Assembly: GCA_905221605.1 (NCBI GenBank)
Contig: CAJNDS010002599.1
Location: forward strand, 62,001-126,000
Length of the DNA: 64,000 bases
Source: Symbiodinium natans
Taxonomy: Eukaryota > Sar > Dinophyceae > Suessiales > Symbiodiniaceae
Direction: 5' to 3'
Position 1 is the stretch's first letter. Each line of letters opens with the position of its first letter. The translations under genes were made by a program, and so were the position numbers. Of the stretch, positions 19,436 through 27,875 are shown one piece after another. The notes under the pieces are model-generated. The model worked only from the letters and a program-made list of their open reading frames with translations. It ran no database searches and was not told the DNA's origin.

Positions 19436-20059
19436 GGTTTCGGATTCAGGGGTGTGGCGCCTTGGGGATTTGGGGGAGCAGAAGCCTAGACCCGCAGGAC
19501 CCTGAACCCCGAACCCTTGCGTGTTTTGTGTCTAGGCTATAAGGGTTTAGGGCTTATACGGTCCAGATTGATTGCGGTGACATTGTAATTGGGGGGTTTA
19601 GGGTTTAGGGTTTAGGGTTTAGCTACTCTTCCTGGCTGAATCGGTGTAACCCTTCGGTGTAGGTAAATAGGGGCGGGGGAAACCTTAGCAACGTCCCGTG
19701 CCCTCACCCTGCTAGAACGTTCACAGGTTGCTGGGAGGGAGAAGGGTTGGTTTGCCATTGTTGGAGTTTAGGGTTGTGCGGGTTAGGGTTTATTCGGGTT
19801 ACGGTTTGGTTAGGGGGTTTTGGGTTTTTTTTTCAGGCTAAGGGCCGACACTGGGTGTGTTCCGCCTGCGCTTTAGAAAACCCCCAGCCCTGAATCGTAG
19901 ACACTGAACCCTAAACTCTGAGCCCTGAACCCAGCTTCCCCTGTCGTCGAGGCTTTAGGGACGTGAAGATTGATGGGTTCCCTAAACCCTACATCCTAAA
20001 CCCTAAGCCCTATAGGGTTCAGGGCTGAGGCTTTAGGCTGTTGGGCTCGTCCTTGCCAG

Positions 20060-20134
20060 GGTGCGGCCATCAAATTCATCCGACCGGCTGTTTGCCCAAA
20101 GTGCCCTGTGCTGGGGCCTCGCCGCAGTCCGGCA
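20060..20134 (+). CDS. Exon candidate with CAG|GT end
   Basis: After TCCTTGCCAG: GAAIKFIRPAVCPKCPVLGP, then RRSPA, ending CCGGCAG before GTTTTGGG. Both splice-like borders are present and a TTTAGGG array follows. Confidence 0.38.
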
Positions 20135-20221
20135 GGTTTTGGGTTTAGGGTTTAGGGTTTAGGCTTTAGGGCCGGGTTTTTATGACGGTGAGTTAGCTTA
20201 AGTCTTCCTAAGCCCCAAACC

Positions 20222-20285
20222 CTAGGTAGACCCTTGGCATATTTTTCCATTCTTTCCCTTGTTGGGTTCAAGAGGGTCATACTCT
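20222..20285. repeat. Repeat family A2 copy
   Basis: CCTAGGTAGACCCTTGGCAT plus a T-rich segment and TTCAAGAGGGTCAT. Related to 57925-57990 and, more distantly, 61930-62012. Confidence 0.45.
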
Positions 20286-20404
20286 AGCCTAGCACCCTAT
20301 TGCAGCGTAGAGCTTGAGGTGCCATGTAATTGAACCGCACACCGCAGCTCTTCAAAACAAGACGCGCTCCAGCGGTCCCAGCCGGGTCCGGCAAAGAAGT
20401 TCCG

Positions 20405-20478
20405 AGAATCAACCCTAAACCCTAAACCCTAAACCCTAAACCCTAAACCCTAAACCCTAAACCCTAAACCCTAAACCC
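20405..20478. repeat. CCCTAAA array
   Basis: About ten perfect heptamers. Confidence 0.96.
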
Positions 20479-20574
20479 TCTGCCTTCTGCTTTGGGCCTG
20501 CGAGTTTTTATGGCAGACATGACCCCACACCCTACAACCCCGAAGCGCCAATCCCAAGACGCCCAGACCCCACA

Positions 20575-20945
20575 TACATAACACCCTAAAGACCCCAAAG
20601 CCCTAAATCCCTAAAACCCCAAAAGCCCAAAACCCTAAAGCCCCAAAACCCTAAACCTCTAAGCTCTAAGCCCTAAAGCCCAAAAAACCACGCGACCAAA
20701 AGAGCCCTAAAAACCCAGAAGCCTACGGCCGCCCTAGACCCTGAAACCCTAAGACCCCCAAAACCTGAAGCCCTACCGCCACAAAACCCTACGGCCCTAG
20801 AACCTAAGCCGCCCAATCCCTAACGCTGCGAACCCCAGACCCTAAATCCCAAACCCTAAATCCCTAAACCCTAAACCCTAAACCCTAAACCCTAAACCCT
20901 AAACCCTAAACCCTAAACCCTAAACCCTAAACCCTAAACCCTAAC
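20575..20945. repeat. Degenerate C-strand repeats ending in a perfect CCCTAAA array
   Basis: Irregular CCCTAAA-like units up to 20860, then about eleven perfect heptamers (20866-20943). Confidence 0.93.
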
Positions 20946-20973
20946 CCCCCCCAAAGCTCTATTCAAGCCCCAG

Positions 20974-21030
20974 GTTCCGCCCGCCTCCTTGGAAGGGTGT
21001 AAGCTCCCTGTCGGCAGCCATCTTCGGCCG
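20974..21030 (+). CDS. Exon candidate, in phase after CAG
   Basis: After AGCCCCAG: VPPASLEGCKLPVGSHLRP then TAA. C-strand array before and G-strand array (21045-21125) after. Confidence 0.27.
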
Positions 21031-21044
21031 TAATCCCTTTGCCC

Positions 21045-21125
21045 TTCAGGGTTTAGGGTTTAGGGTTTAGGGTTTAGGGTTTAGGGTTTAGGGTTTGAGG
21101 TTTAGGGTTTAGGGTTTAGGGTTTA
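21045..21125. repeat. TTTAGGG array
   Basis: About eleven heptamers with one TTTGAGG. Confidence 0.96.
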
Positions 21126-21319
21126 TAAGTGGTCGGGGGAAAGACCTAGGTAACCCGAAACCCTACATTGCGGTTCTTGCCTCAACCCTAAACCCTAAAT
21201 TCTAAACCCCTTGGGCGCGGAGGGTGGCAAGTCTGGGAGTTCAACTATGTGGTCGTTGGCTGTGTAGGGTGTTCGGGCTTGAGCTGTTCAGGGTGCAGCT
21301 GGGGATAACAAACAGTAGA

Positions 21320-21420
21320 ACAGCCTAGACGTTTAGGGTTTAGGGTTAGGGGGTTTAGGGTTTAGGGTTTAGGGTTTAGGGTTTAGGGGTTAGCGTTTAG
21401 GGTTTAGGGTTTTGGGTTCG
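21320..21420. repeat. TTTAGGG array
   Basis: G-strand heptamers with TTAGGGG variants. Confidence 0.93.
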
Positions 21421-21519
21421 TTCTTTGCCGGCTCAGGCGGGCTCAAGGCTTTGGGTTCCCCCAAACGATACCCCGAAATAGATCATAATCCCTCGTAAAA
21501 GACGGACCCCCGCACCCTC

Positions 21520-21680
21520 AAATGGGACTCCTGAATTTCGGAGTGCCCCCGAAGGGATGTTTTGGGGTAGTTCTATGATAATCCCTGAATATGGTTTTTC
21601 CGTCCTTCACAGGTATATGAGGGGTCCCCCCATTTGAGGGCCCATATTCAGGGACCATGTTACTACCCTTAGATTCGGCA
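21520..21680. repeat. Dispersed repeat family J
   Basis: Ends in GGGCCCATATTCAGGGACCA and TTACTACCCTTAG. The copy at 58325-58460 has GGGGCCCATACTAAGGGACC and AGCTACCCTGAG. Internal inverted pieces (GAATATGG / CCATATTC). Confidence 0.55.
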
Positions 21681-21775
21681 GCCCGGCCTGACGTCATAGA
21701 CCCAACGTTTGGTGCTCGAAACGCTACGCAAGGCATGCACTCGTAGCGCGACGGAAACTTGCAAGGGTTCCTTAT

Positions 21776-21896
21776 TGTAGCCCGGTGGTACCCCTTTTTC
21801 GCCCTTTTTTTGTTTCAAGGTACCCTAAACCCTAAACCCTAAACCCTCAACCCTAAACAGGGTGCCCTGAGCGCAATAAGCTATTGTGCTACCAAG
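21776..21896. mobile_element. Family A MITE-like element interrupted by a CCCTAAA array
   Basis: Left TTGTAGCCCGGTGGTACCCC, right GCTATTGTGCTACCAAGG. Five C-strand telomere-like units (21822-21856) sit inside the element, indicating array gain after MITE insertion. Confidence 0.7.
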
Positions 21897-22074
21897 GCTC
21901 CTGGACTTGATGTTTCGAAGTGTGGGATCAGGTGCTCCGTCTAACTTCCTGGGGTCGATTGTGTTTGGTCCCTACGGGGGCAAGCAACCTTACAGGGCCG
22001 AGTTCAGTGGTCTAGGTGTGTAGAAACTTAGTAGAAAACCCTAAACCCTAAACCACAAATCCTAAACCCGGATT

Positions 22075-22215
22075 CTAGGGTTTAGGGTTTAGGTTTAGGG
22101 TTAGGGTTTAGGGTTAGGGTTCAGGGTTTAGGGTTTAGGGTTTAGGGTTTAGGGTTTAAGGTTTAGGGTTTAGGGTGCAGGGTTTAGGGTTTAGGGTCTA
22201 GGGTTTAGGGTTTAC
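22075..22215. repeat. TTTAGGG array
   Basis: G-strand heptamers with hexamer slips (TTAGGG). Confidence 0.95.
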
Positions 22216-22237
22216 CCTGAACCCTAAACCCGGATGT

Positions 22238-22330
22238 AGGAGGGTCTCGCACCTCAGGTACGACATCTCGAACTGCGGCTCCGTGGAGCCAGGCAGGAGG
22301 AAGTGGCAGAGGGCCTGCCCAAACACCTGC
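22238..22330 (+). CDS. Exon candidate, C-P-x-x-C
   Basis: Frame VSHLRYDISNCGSVEPGRRK then WQRACPNTCL, running into a poly-G tract (22329-22347). Three Cys. The antisense frame is also open and Cys-bearing, so the strand is less certain. Confidence 0.27.
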
Positions 22331-22619
22331 CTGGGGGGGGGGGGGGGCTCCTGCTGCTGGGGGTTTAGGGTTTAGGGTTAAACACCTACCTGGGGGGGCT
22401 CCTGCTATTTTGGGGGTTTGGGGTTTCAGGTTGAGGGTTTCGGGTTCAGGGGGGCTTCTATCTTTGGGGTTTAGGGTTTAGGGTTTGAGGTACTATGTTG
22501 GGGGTTATGCCCTGTATTTTGGGAGACCTCCCCAAGCCACGAACCTCTGACCCCAAAACAATCTGAAACCCCTAAACCCTAAAACCTTGAAACCCCGAAA
22601 CTCTAACCACCAAAAACGC

Positions 22620-22765
22620 CCTAAACGCTGAGGTTAAAAGTCTGGGCCCCTAATATGGGCCCTTAGCCCTTTTAGGGGGGTTATAGGGACCCTTAAAGGC
22701 ACATATATAGGGTATATAACAGTCGCGGGGTTAAGGGCCCCTACTAGGGGCCCATGGCTTCAACC
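22620..22765. repeat. Imperfect palindromic repeat of GGGCCC/TTATAGGG units
   Basis: GGGCCCCTAATATGGGCCCT and GGGCCCCTACTAGGGGCCCA flank AT-rich TATATAGGGTATATAAC. Resembles 44870-44985. Fold-back potential, no coding frame. Confidence 0.5.
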
Positions 22766-22832
22766 TTCGATTTTAAACCCTAAAACCACGGAAAACCCGA
22801 AAACATACGCAGAAACCTTTGGCCAGGGGGGG

Positions 22833-22900
22833 AGTGCCGCCTCCTCTGCCGGCACCCCTTCACCGGCGTGGGCGCCGGGGCCATGGCTGGGCGCGAGGGT
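22833..22900 (+). CDS. Exon candidate, C-(x)4-C-HPFTG
   Basis: Frame ECRLLCRHPFTGVGAGAMAG. Followed by a TTTAGGG array (22915-23000). Confidence 0.25.
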
Positions 22901-23089
22901 GGTTCGGGTCTAGGGGTTTAGGGTTTAGGGTTTAGGGTTTACGGTTTAGGGTTTAGGGTTTAGGGTTTAGAGGTTATGGTTTAGGGTTTAGGATTCAGGG
23001 CTTCTATAGGTTCGAGGGTTTAGCGTCGAGGGCCGTGGGGCTTTCGGAAGTTCAGGGTTCTGGGTTCGAGGGTCTAGGATTGAGGGCTG

Positions 23090-24110
23090 TAAGGTGTCTA
23101 GTTCTTGTTGGTTGAGCTTTAGCTGGGCTCGCCAGTGCATCCTTATTAGGCTTTTTTCCGAATTTGTCCCCCTCGAGTTCGGGAGGTTTCCTGGCTTGGA
23201 ATGTATATTTGCAAGCCGGAGCATGCCTGCAACAACACGCACACCAAGCACGTGTGCAAACACCAAAAAAAGAGCCGGGCAAATCTGTCTCTCTGCGGGG
23301 GGCGGAAGACGACGCAACCGACAGTCTTGGGGTGGCGGGGGTGCCCAAGGCCCCCCCCCCCCCCTTCTCTTTAAAATGACAATGGCCGCCCACTTACATT
23401 GCGCTGTCTTCTGTGGCCCGACCGCCCCCCCCCCCGGCCTGTCCGACAGGCGAAAAGGGGAGGGGGGGGAGATTAACACAATTTACAACCAGAACGCCCA
23501 TTTCACCCCCGTTTTACAACCAGAGACAGCATTATATGAGCGCCTGCCAAAATTATGTTTCTTGAAGCCAGTACTACGGTGGACACGAGTCGTTGCGAAC
23601 ATCAGTAAACCATGGAAAGCGATATGGGCCCCACCTAAAGCGATAACCTTAGTTACCACATTTCAACCTGTTTTGCTTGATGTGGTCCCGCAGTCCCATA
23701 GTATGCAAAGCGATATGGGCCCCACGTAAAGCGATAACGTGGTATCCCGCGACCTCGCACCGTGTAAAGTAATTTTGTCCGTCGCTCATATGAGAACGCC
23801 GATTTTACAACTGGAGACCCTGAGAATGCACATTTTACAATCGGCCTCTGTCGTTTATTGAGAGCATACTACATGAACGCGTAGCGTACATATGTAGTAT
23901 ACTTTTATGGCAGATCTTAAAATGGGGGCTTTGGTTGAGAAATGTGTGTTCTGGTTGGGAGATCCCCTCCCCCCCCCCCCCCCCCCCCCCGGACCCCCCG
24001 AAGACCAGAAATCCCGTCCGAAATCACCCCCCCCCCCCCCCCCTCCCCCAAACTTCCAAACCCCAACGCGGCCGTGTTCTTACTTAACATGAAGCCTCAT
24101 GGGGCTTAGA
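23090..24110. other. Repeat-poor island with internal duplications
   Basis: About 1 kb almost free of telomere-like units. AAGCGATATGGGCCCCAC is present at about 23617 and 23708 (spacing near 92 bp), each followed by TAAAGCGATAAC. TTTACAAC-type segments with GAACGCC recur at about 23486, 23510, 23790 and 23838. Poly-C tracts at 23352, 23426, 23970 and 24028. A long + frame (23094-23729) has no recognised domain and overlaps open frames on the other strand, so no gene is called. Confidence 0.5.
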
Positions 24111-24167
24111 GTTCGTACACGGATGACAGGGTGACTCCGCGAGAGCCTGGAGCTTGCCATTGCAGGA

Positions 24168-24225
24168 AGAAGGTGCGATTGTTGCGCATGCCCATCCAGA
24201 GAGCCAGCTGTTAACAATGGGGAAC
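24168..24225 (+). CDS. Exon candidate
   Basis: In phase after CATTGCAG: EEGAIVAHAHPESQLLTMGN. A few C-strand units follow. Confidence 0.22.
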
Positions 24226-24261
24226 CTAACCCTAAACCCTAAAGAATGAAGACCATCTCAG

Positions 24262-24312
24262 GTCTTCGCCACCTGCCCGAACAGCAACACAGACCCGACG
24301 CAGGACCGATGA
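24262..24312 (+). CDS. Exon candidate
   Basis: In phase after ATCTCAG: VFATCPNSNTDPTQDR, then TGA. C-strand units upstream, G-strand TTTATAGGG array downstream. Confidence 0.25.
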   Translation, partial: VFATCPNSNTDPTQDR

Positions 24313-24317
24313 GGGGT

Positions 24318-24520
24318 TAGGTTGAGGGTTCAGGGTTTAGGGTTTATAGGGTTATAGGGTTTATAAGGTTTATAGGGTTTATAAAGTTTATAGGGTTTAT
24401 AAGGTTTATAGGGTTTATAGGGTTTATAGGGTTTATAGGGTTTATGGGGTTTATAGGGTTTACAGGGTTTATAGGGTTTATGGGGTTTATAGGGTTTATA
24501 GGGTTTACAGGGTTTAGGAT
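24318..24520. repeat. TTTATAGGG nonamer array
   Basis: A 9-bp unit (GGGTTTATA with a few ACA/GGG variants) repeated about twenty times: a two-base expansion of the telomere unit, locally homogenised. Confidence 0.95.
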
Positions 24521-24819
24521 TCAGGGTGAGGGATCATCCGGACGCCGTGGGCTCTGAAGTGGGGGCTGATCTTGAGGCAGCCAGCCTTGAAAGCCCTAAA
24601 ACCCTAAATCCCTAAATTTAAAACCCTCAAGTCCGAAAACCCTGAAGCCCTAAAACCCTAATGCCCGAACGCCCTGAAAGCCCTGAAAGCCTAAACCCTA
24701 AAACCCTAAAACCCTAGGCCCCTAAAGCCCTAAGCTCTAAACAGAGAGGTTCGACACTTCAATGTGTGTTTGGTATTGGGTTCCTATTATAGCTACTTAT
24801 CCCGAAAACCCTGAATTAG

Positions 24820-24882
24820 CCTAAACCCTAAACCCTAAACCCTAAACCCTAAACCCTAAACCCTAAACCCTAAACCCTAAAG
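24820..24882. repeat. CCCTAAA array
   Basis: About nine perfect heptamers. Confidence 0.96.
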
Positions 24883-24901
24883 GGTCTACTCCAAAGTAGG
24901 G

Positions 24902-24985
24902 GAGAGAAGCTGGAGCCGCGGGTCAAAGGAGGTGGTGTTCCAGTCGGGGAGCTTTCTGGACTGCAACTGCCGGGCCCCCGGTTGA
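24902..24985 (+). CDS. Exon candidate, Sushi-like C-x-C
   Basis: Frame ERSWSRGSKEVVFQSGSFLD then CNCRAPG. F-x-SGSFLDC-x-C resembles the Gly-Ser-x-x-x-x-C segment of CCP repeats. C-strand array upstream, G-strand array 24984-25050 downstream. Confidence 0.38.
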   Translation, partial: ERSWSRGSKEVVFQSGSFLDCNCRAPG

Positions 24986-25119
24986 GGGTTTAGGGTTTAA
25001 ATCTGGGTTTTAGGGTTTAGGGTTTAGGGTTTGGCGTTTGGGGTTTGGGCGTTGGTGTGGAATTCTACTTACTGGGGGTGGACAGGGGGTGGGGGGGGTT
25101 GAGGGAATCAAGGGTCCCA

Positions 25120-25240
25120 TACTATGTGTTAAACCCCCCTCAAAAAAGGTGAAAGATGGTCATCTCCCGCCCTTATAAGGAAGAATGCATTGTTTTTTTT
25201 TTTTGTTTGGGGGGCGGGGGTTCTTAAGCAATCAGTAGCT
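25120..25240. mobile_element. MITE-like element, family B
   Basis: Core CCCTTATAAGGAAGAATGCA and right end GGGGGTTCTTAAGCAATCAG match 35516-35623. The left end is degraded (GTGTTAAACCCCCC). Confidence 0.5.
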
Positions 25241-25329
25241 TAGGGTACCGATTTCCTGAGCAAACCCCCACCTTACGTACTTCCATGAGAGGGACGCTCT
25301 AGGGTTTGGGTTTGGAGCGCCTGGCTCCC

Positions 25330-25411
25330 TTGAATTCCCTGCAAGTACAGACGAGCCAGCAAGGAAATACTAAGTTTGCCGGAGGCCACGTTTTACTTCA
25401 TCGGAAATGTG
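25330..25411 (+). CDS. Exon candidate, two frames open
   Basis: One frame reads TSQQGNTKFAGGHVLLHRKC after GTACAG; another reads KYRRASKEILSLPEATFYFI. The first looks more module-like. Confidence 0.22.
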
Positions 25412-25804
25412 CTTAGGCTTAGTGTTCTTGGGCATCCCCAATCCCACATCAATCCTAAGCGCTACAAGCCCTGATCTCTAAATCCCTTAAAAAAACCCTA
25501 AGACACTGAGCCCCAAACCACCCCCAAACCTCACCCTACACCCTAACTCCTCAAAACTTGGCCTAAACCCTAACACCAACCCCCCCCCCCCCCCCTTTCA
25601 GCCCCACAGCAGCCCCAGCACCCGAAATCCTGCAAGCATCAACGCCCTGCCCATGGCCCCTTTCCTTGCTTGGTGGGCGTTGCGGGTTCAAAATTCACGC
25701 AGCCCTAAAAAGTTAAACTCCAGTGAGAAGAAAGGAAGGCTGTGAGCGGGCACGAAGGCCAAAAGCGAGCGGGCACGAAGGCCAACAGCCCTGTAGGCTG
25801 TTAG

Positions 25805-26105
25805 GGTAGACCTAAACCCCAAACCTTAAACCCGAAGCCCTAAACCCTAAACCCCAACCCAAAACCCAAAACCCAAACCCCAAACCTCAAACCCCAAACC
25901 CTAAACCCCAAACCCCAAACCCTAAACCCCAAACCCCAAACCCAAACCCTAAACCCCAGACCTTAAACCCCAAACCCTAAACCCCAAACCTTAAACCCTA
26001 AACCCCCAACCCCAAACCCCGCAACCCTAAACCCCCAACCCTAAACCCCCAACCCTAAACCCCCCAACCCTAAACCCCCAACCCTAAACCCCCCAACCCT
26101 ACACC
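25805..26105. repeat. CCCTAAA/CCCCAAA/CCCCCAACCCTAAA arrays
   Basis: C-strand variants ending in a higher-order CCCTAAACCCCCAA unit of 14 bp repeated about six times (25995-26105). Confidence 0.95.
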
Positions 26106-26125
26106 CCCAAGGCCCCATGAGCTCG

Positions 26126-26210
26126 CGAGGCCCCGACCCGGCGCTGGAGTTTGTGCCAGCCGGCTACGTCAAGGACGACCAGGGATCCTGGGCCCGGCCC
26201 CAAGGTCCAA
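26126..26210 (+). CDS. Exon candidate, GY module
   Basis: Frame ALEFVPAGYVKDDQGSWARP. A-GY-(x)6-GSW recalls the Gly-x-W of Sushi repeats. C-strand array upstream; T-rich filler downstream. Confidence 0.33.
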
Positions 26211-26433
26211 GGTGAGAGTCGTTTTGGTATTGTTCATGTTTAGTGTGTTTTTGATTGTGGTATGTTTCGTCTTTTATTTGTTGTTTAGTCCTTTTTTTGT
26301 GTTATTTGTCATGTGTTCTTATGGACTGTTAATTTGTTATGTGTTATTTGTTATTGTTTTGGAAAGAGGGGGAGATTCGAGGGTTTAGGGTTTCAGGTTT
26401 TGTGAAGAGCCTGCTCCTCCGACATCGTGGTTC

Positions 26434-26540
26434 AGGCGTGGGCAGTCTTCGAAACCTTGTGGCAAAACACTCGTCCGCAAGCCGCGGATCTTCGCCAGCA
26501 AGCTGCTCAAAGTCGCTGGACACCAAAGCTTGGGAAGTTC
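26434..26540 (+). CDS. Exon candidate of about 34 codons
   Basis: After GTGGTTCAG: AWAVFETLWQNTRPQAADLR then QQAAQSRWTPKLG. Open on the other strand too. Unrecognised. Confidence 0.3.
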
Positions 26541-26628
26541 CCCCTTAGAATAACAGTCCTTCATGGGGTGTATAATTAGGGGAGTACGATAAATCCCTAT
26601 TATAAGGACGGTTAGTAGAAGGGGGAAC
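26537..26628. mobile_element. MITE-like element, family I
   Basis: GTTCCCCCTTAGAATAACAG on the left and GTTAGTAGAAGGGGGAAC on the right. The same GTTCCCCCTTA ends bound 38701-38778. Confidence 0.6.
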
Positions 26629-26898
26629 GTCCTAACCTCAAAGCTTAGCCGGCAAGCTGCCCAACTTCGCCGGAATGCCACCACACTTCACGCAACGTCG
26701 CCGGAGGGCCGGGCAACTTCATCGGAATGTTCTTTGGAAGGCGTTTTTTTCTTGGATGAGTCAAGTTAAACCCTAAACCTCTTAGACGTTAGATTTACGT
26801 GTTGGCTTTCGGTTAGCGAACCTCCCGTTTTGGTTTCTTGGGGCTTAGGTTTTAGGGTTTAGGGCACATAGAGGTCAAACTGTCATCAATCCCGACAG

Positions 26899-27005
26899 GT
26901 GTGTGTGTGTGTGTGTGAACCCTAAACCCTAAACCCTAAACCCTAAACCCTAAACCCTAAACCCTAAACCCTAAACCTTATAAACCCTAAACCCTAAACC
27001 CTAAC

Positions 27006-27073
<68 letters not shown>
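26899..27073. repeat. (GT)n, CCCTAAA array, (GT)n
   Basis: A short (GT)n (26899-26918), nine or so CCCTAAA heptamers with one TATAAACC break (26918-27004), then about 33 GT dinucleotides (27008-27073) abutting the Penelope-like element. Confidence 0.97.
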
Positions 27074-27075
<2 letters not shown>

Positions 27076-27324
27076 AAACTCTGTTTCCAAGAGTAAACGA
27101 ATCAATGATGGACGTTCAGCCATGCTATAATGCAGGGGGCCAGCGCTCTCCCTGGGGGTCGCTGGCCAACGAAGACATCCCCAGGGAGGGGTGAAAACGT
27201 ACCTGCAATTTTCCGATCAGACAGCTTGATGTTTCACTCGCTGAGGAATGTATAGAAAAATGAGAGTGTGCTCATTCGATTTCTTGAAATGACAACCCCT
27301 TTGAGGGAAATGCCATATGTGTGT
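27074..27324 (+). repeat. Left pseudo-LTR of the Penelope-like element
   Basis: Matches 34541-34791 at a constant offset of 7467 with one substitution (T at 27300, G at 34767) and no indel. It opens with a perfect hairpin GGAAACTCTGTTTCC. It also contains interleaved complementary arms (27138-27145 with 27160-27167; 27148-27157 with 27179-27188) able to form an H-type pseudoknot. It ends CATATGTGTGT, merging with GT sequence. Confidence 0.95.
27241..27277 (+). ncRNA. Hammerhead-like core, imperfect
   Basis: CTGAGGA (27241-27247, fits CUGANGA), GAAA (27255-27258), then a 6-bp stem AATGAG/CTCATT (27259-27264 and 27271-27276) followed by C at 27277. A pairable stem II is missing and stem I pairs only distally (GTTTCA near 27231 with TGAAAT near 27285). 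N-terminal-endonuclease Penelope-like elements are reported to lack canonical hammerheads, so this may be chance or a degenerate relic. The right copy is at 34708-34744. Confidence 0.2.
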
Positions 27325-27706
27325 TTCGGCCAGTTATTCTGACAAAGCGCTGGTCGTGATGGGCATCCGGCACAATGCCCCGCAGTGTTCACTTGATCAG
27401 ATGTTCAGAGATCACCCAGAGTTCCCAACCATTATGAGTTCAAGCCATCAAATGTCTAGTTCATTACGACTTGAGCCAACCTGGCACCTGGCTCCACCAT
27501 CACTTGTTCAGGTATCTCATCTTGACATTCGTTCACCCGTCCTGCTGAATTTGATGTGTTCAATCACCATTCCTTGAGCATACCCAATACTCTGTTCAGT
27601 GACCTTCACAAGCGAGAGGGCAGCCGGTTCATGTTTTCACCGACTGCCTCATTCAACATTGAGCTGCAATGAGCGAACACCATGAAGATCCGCTGTGATC
27701 CCTTAT

Positions 27707-27778
27707 TGTTCAGTGACCAACAATTGTTCAGCGACCAACACCTGTTCAGTGACCATCCATTGTTCAGCGATTACTAGC
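27707..27778 (+). promoter_or_regulatory. Four 18-bp direct repeats in the element leader
   Basis: TGTTCAGTGACCAACAAT-like units start at 27707, 27725, 27743 and 27761 with exact 18-bp period. A fifth single unit (TGTTCAGTGACC) is at 27593. They lie between the left pseudo-LTR and the first ORF (ATG 27876), a position fitting promoter, packaging or RNA-binding repeats. The role is inferred. Confidence 0.5.
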
Positions 27779-27875
27779 TGTTTAGCATTTGTAGCATTGA
27801 CGCTATGTAGCATCTTGCAATCAGGACCCTATCAAGATGCTTCATTACTGTAGGTTTTGTCCTTCCCCTTGAGCC

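Noticed and set aside
23094-23729. 211-codon + frame
   Set aside because: No recognisable domain, includes poly-C/poly-G peptide, overlaps two long minus frames and lies in an island with duplicated non-coding segments.
27138-27188. HDV-like or twister ribozyme in the pseudo-LTR
   Set aside because: The interleaved stems lack an HDV P3/P4 arrangement, and I could not map twister's conserved loops. Retained only as a pseudoknot candidate.
27317-27577. 86-codon frame between the left pseudo-LTR and ORF1
   Set aside because: Starts inside the terminal repeat, has no protein-like features, and the region behaves like a leader with short repeats. Not in the style of the other element ORFs.
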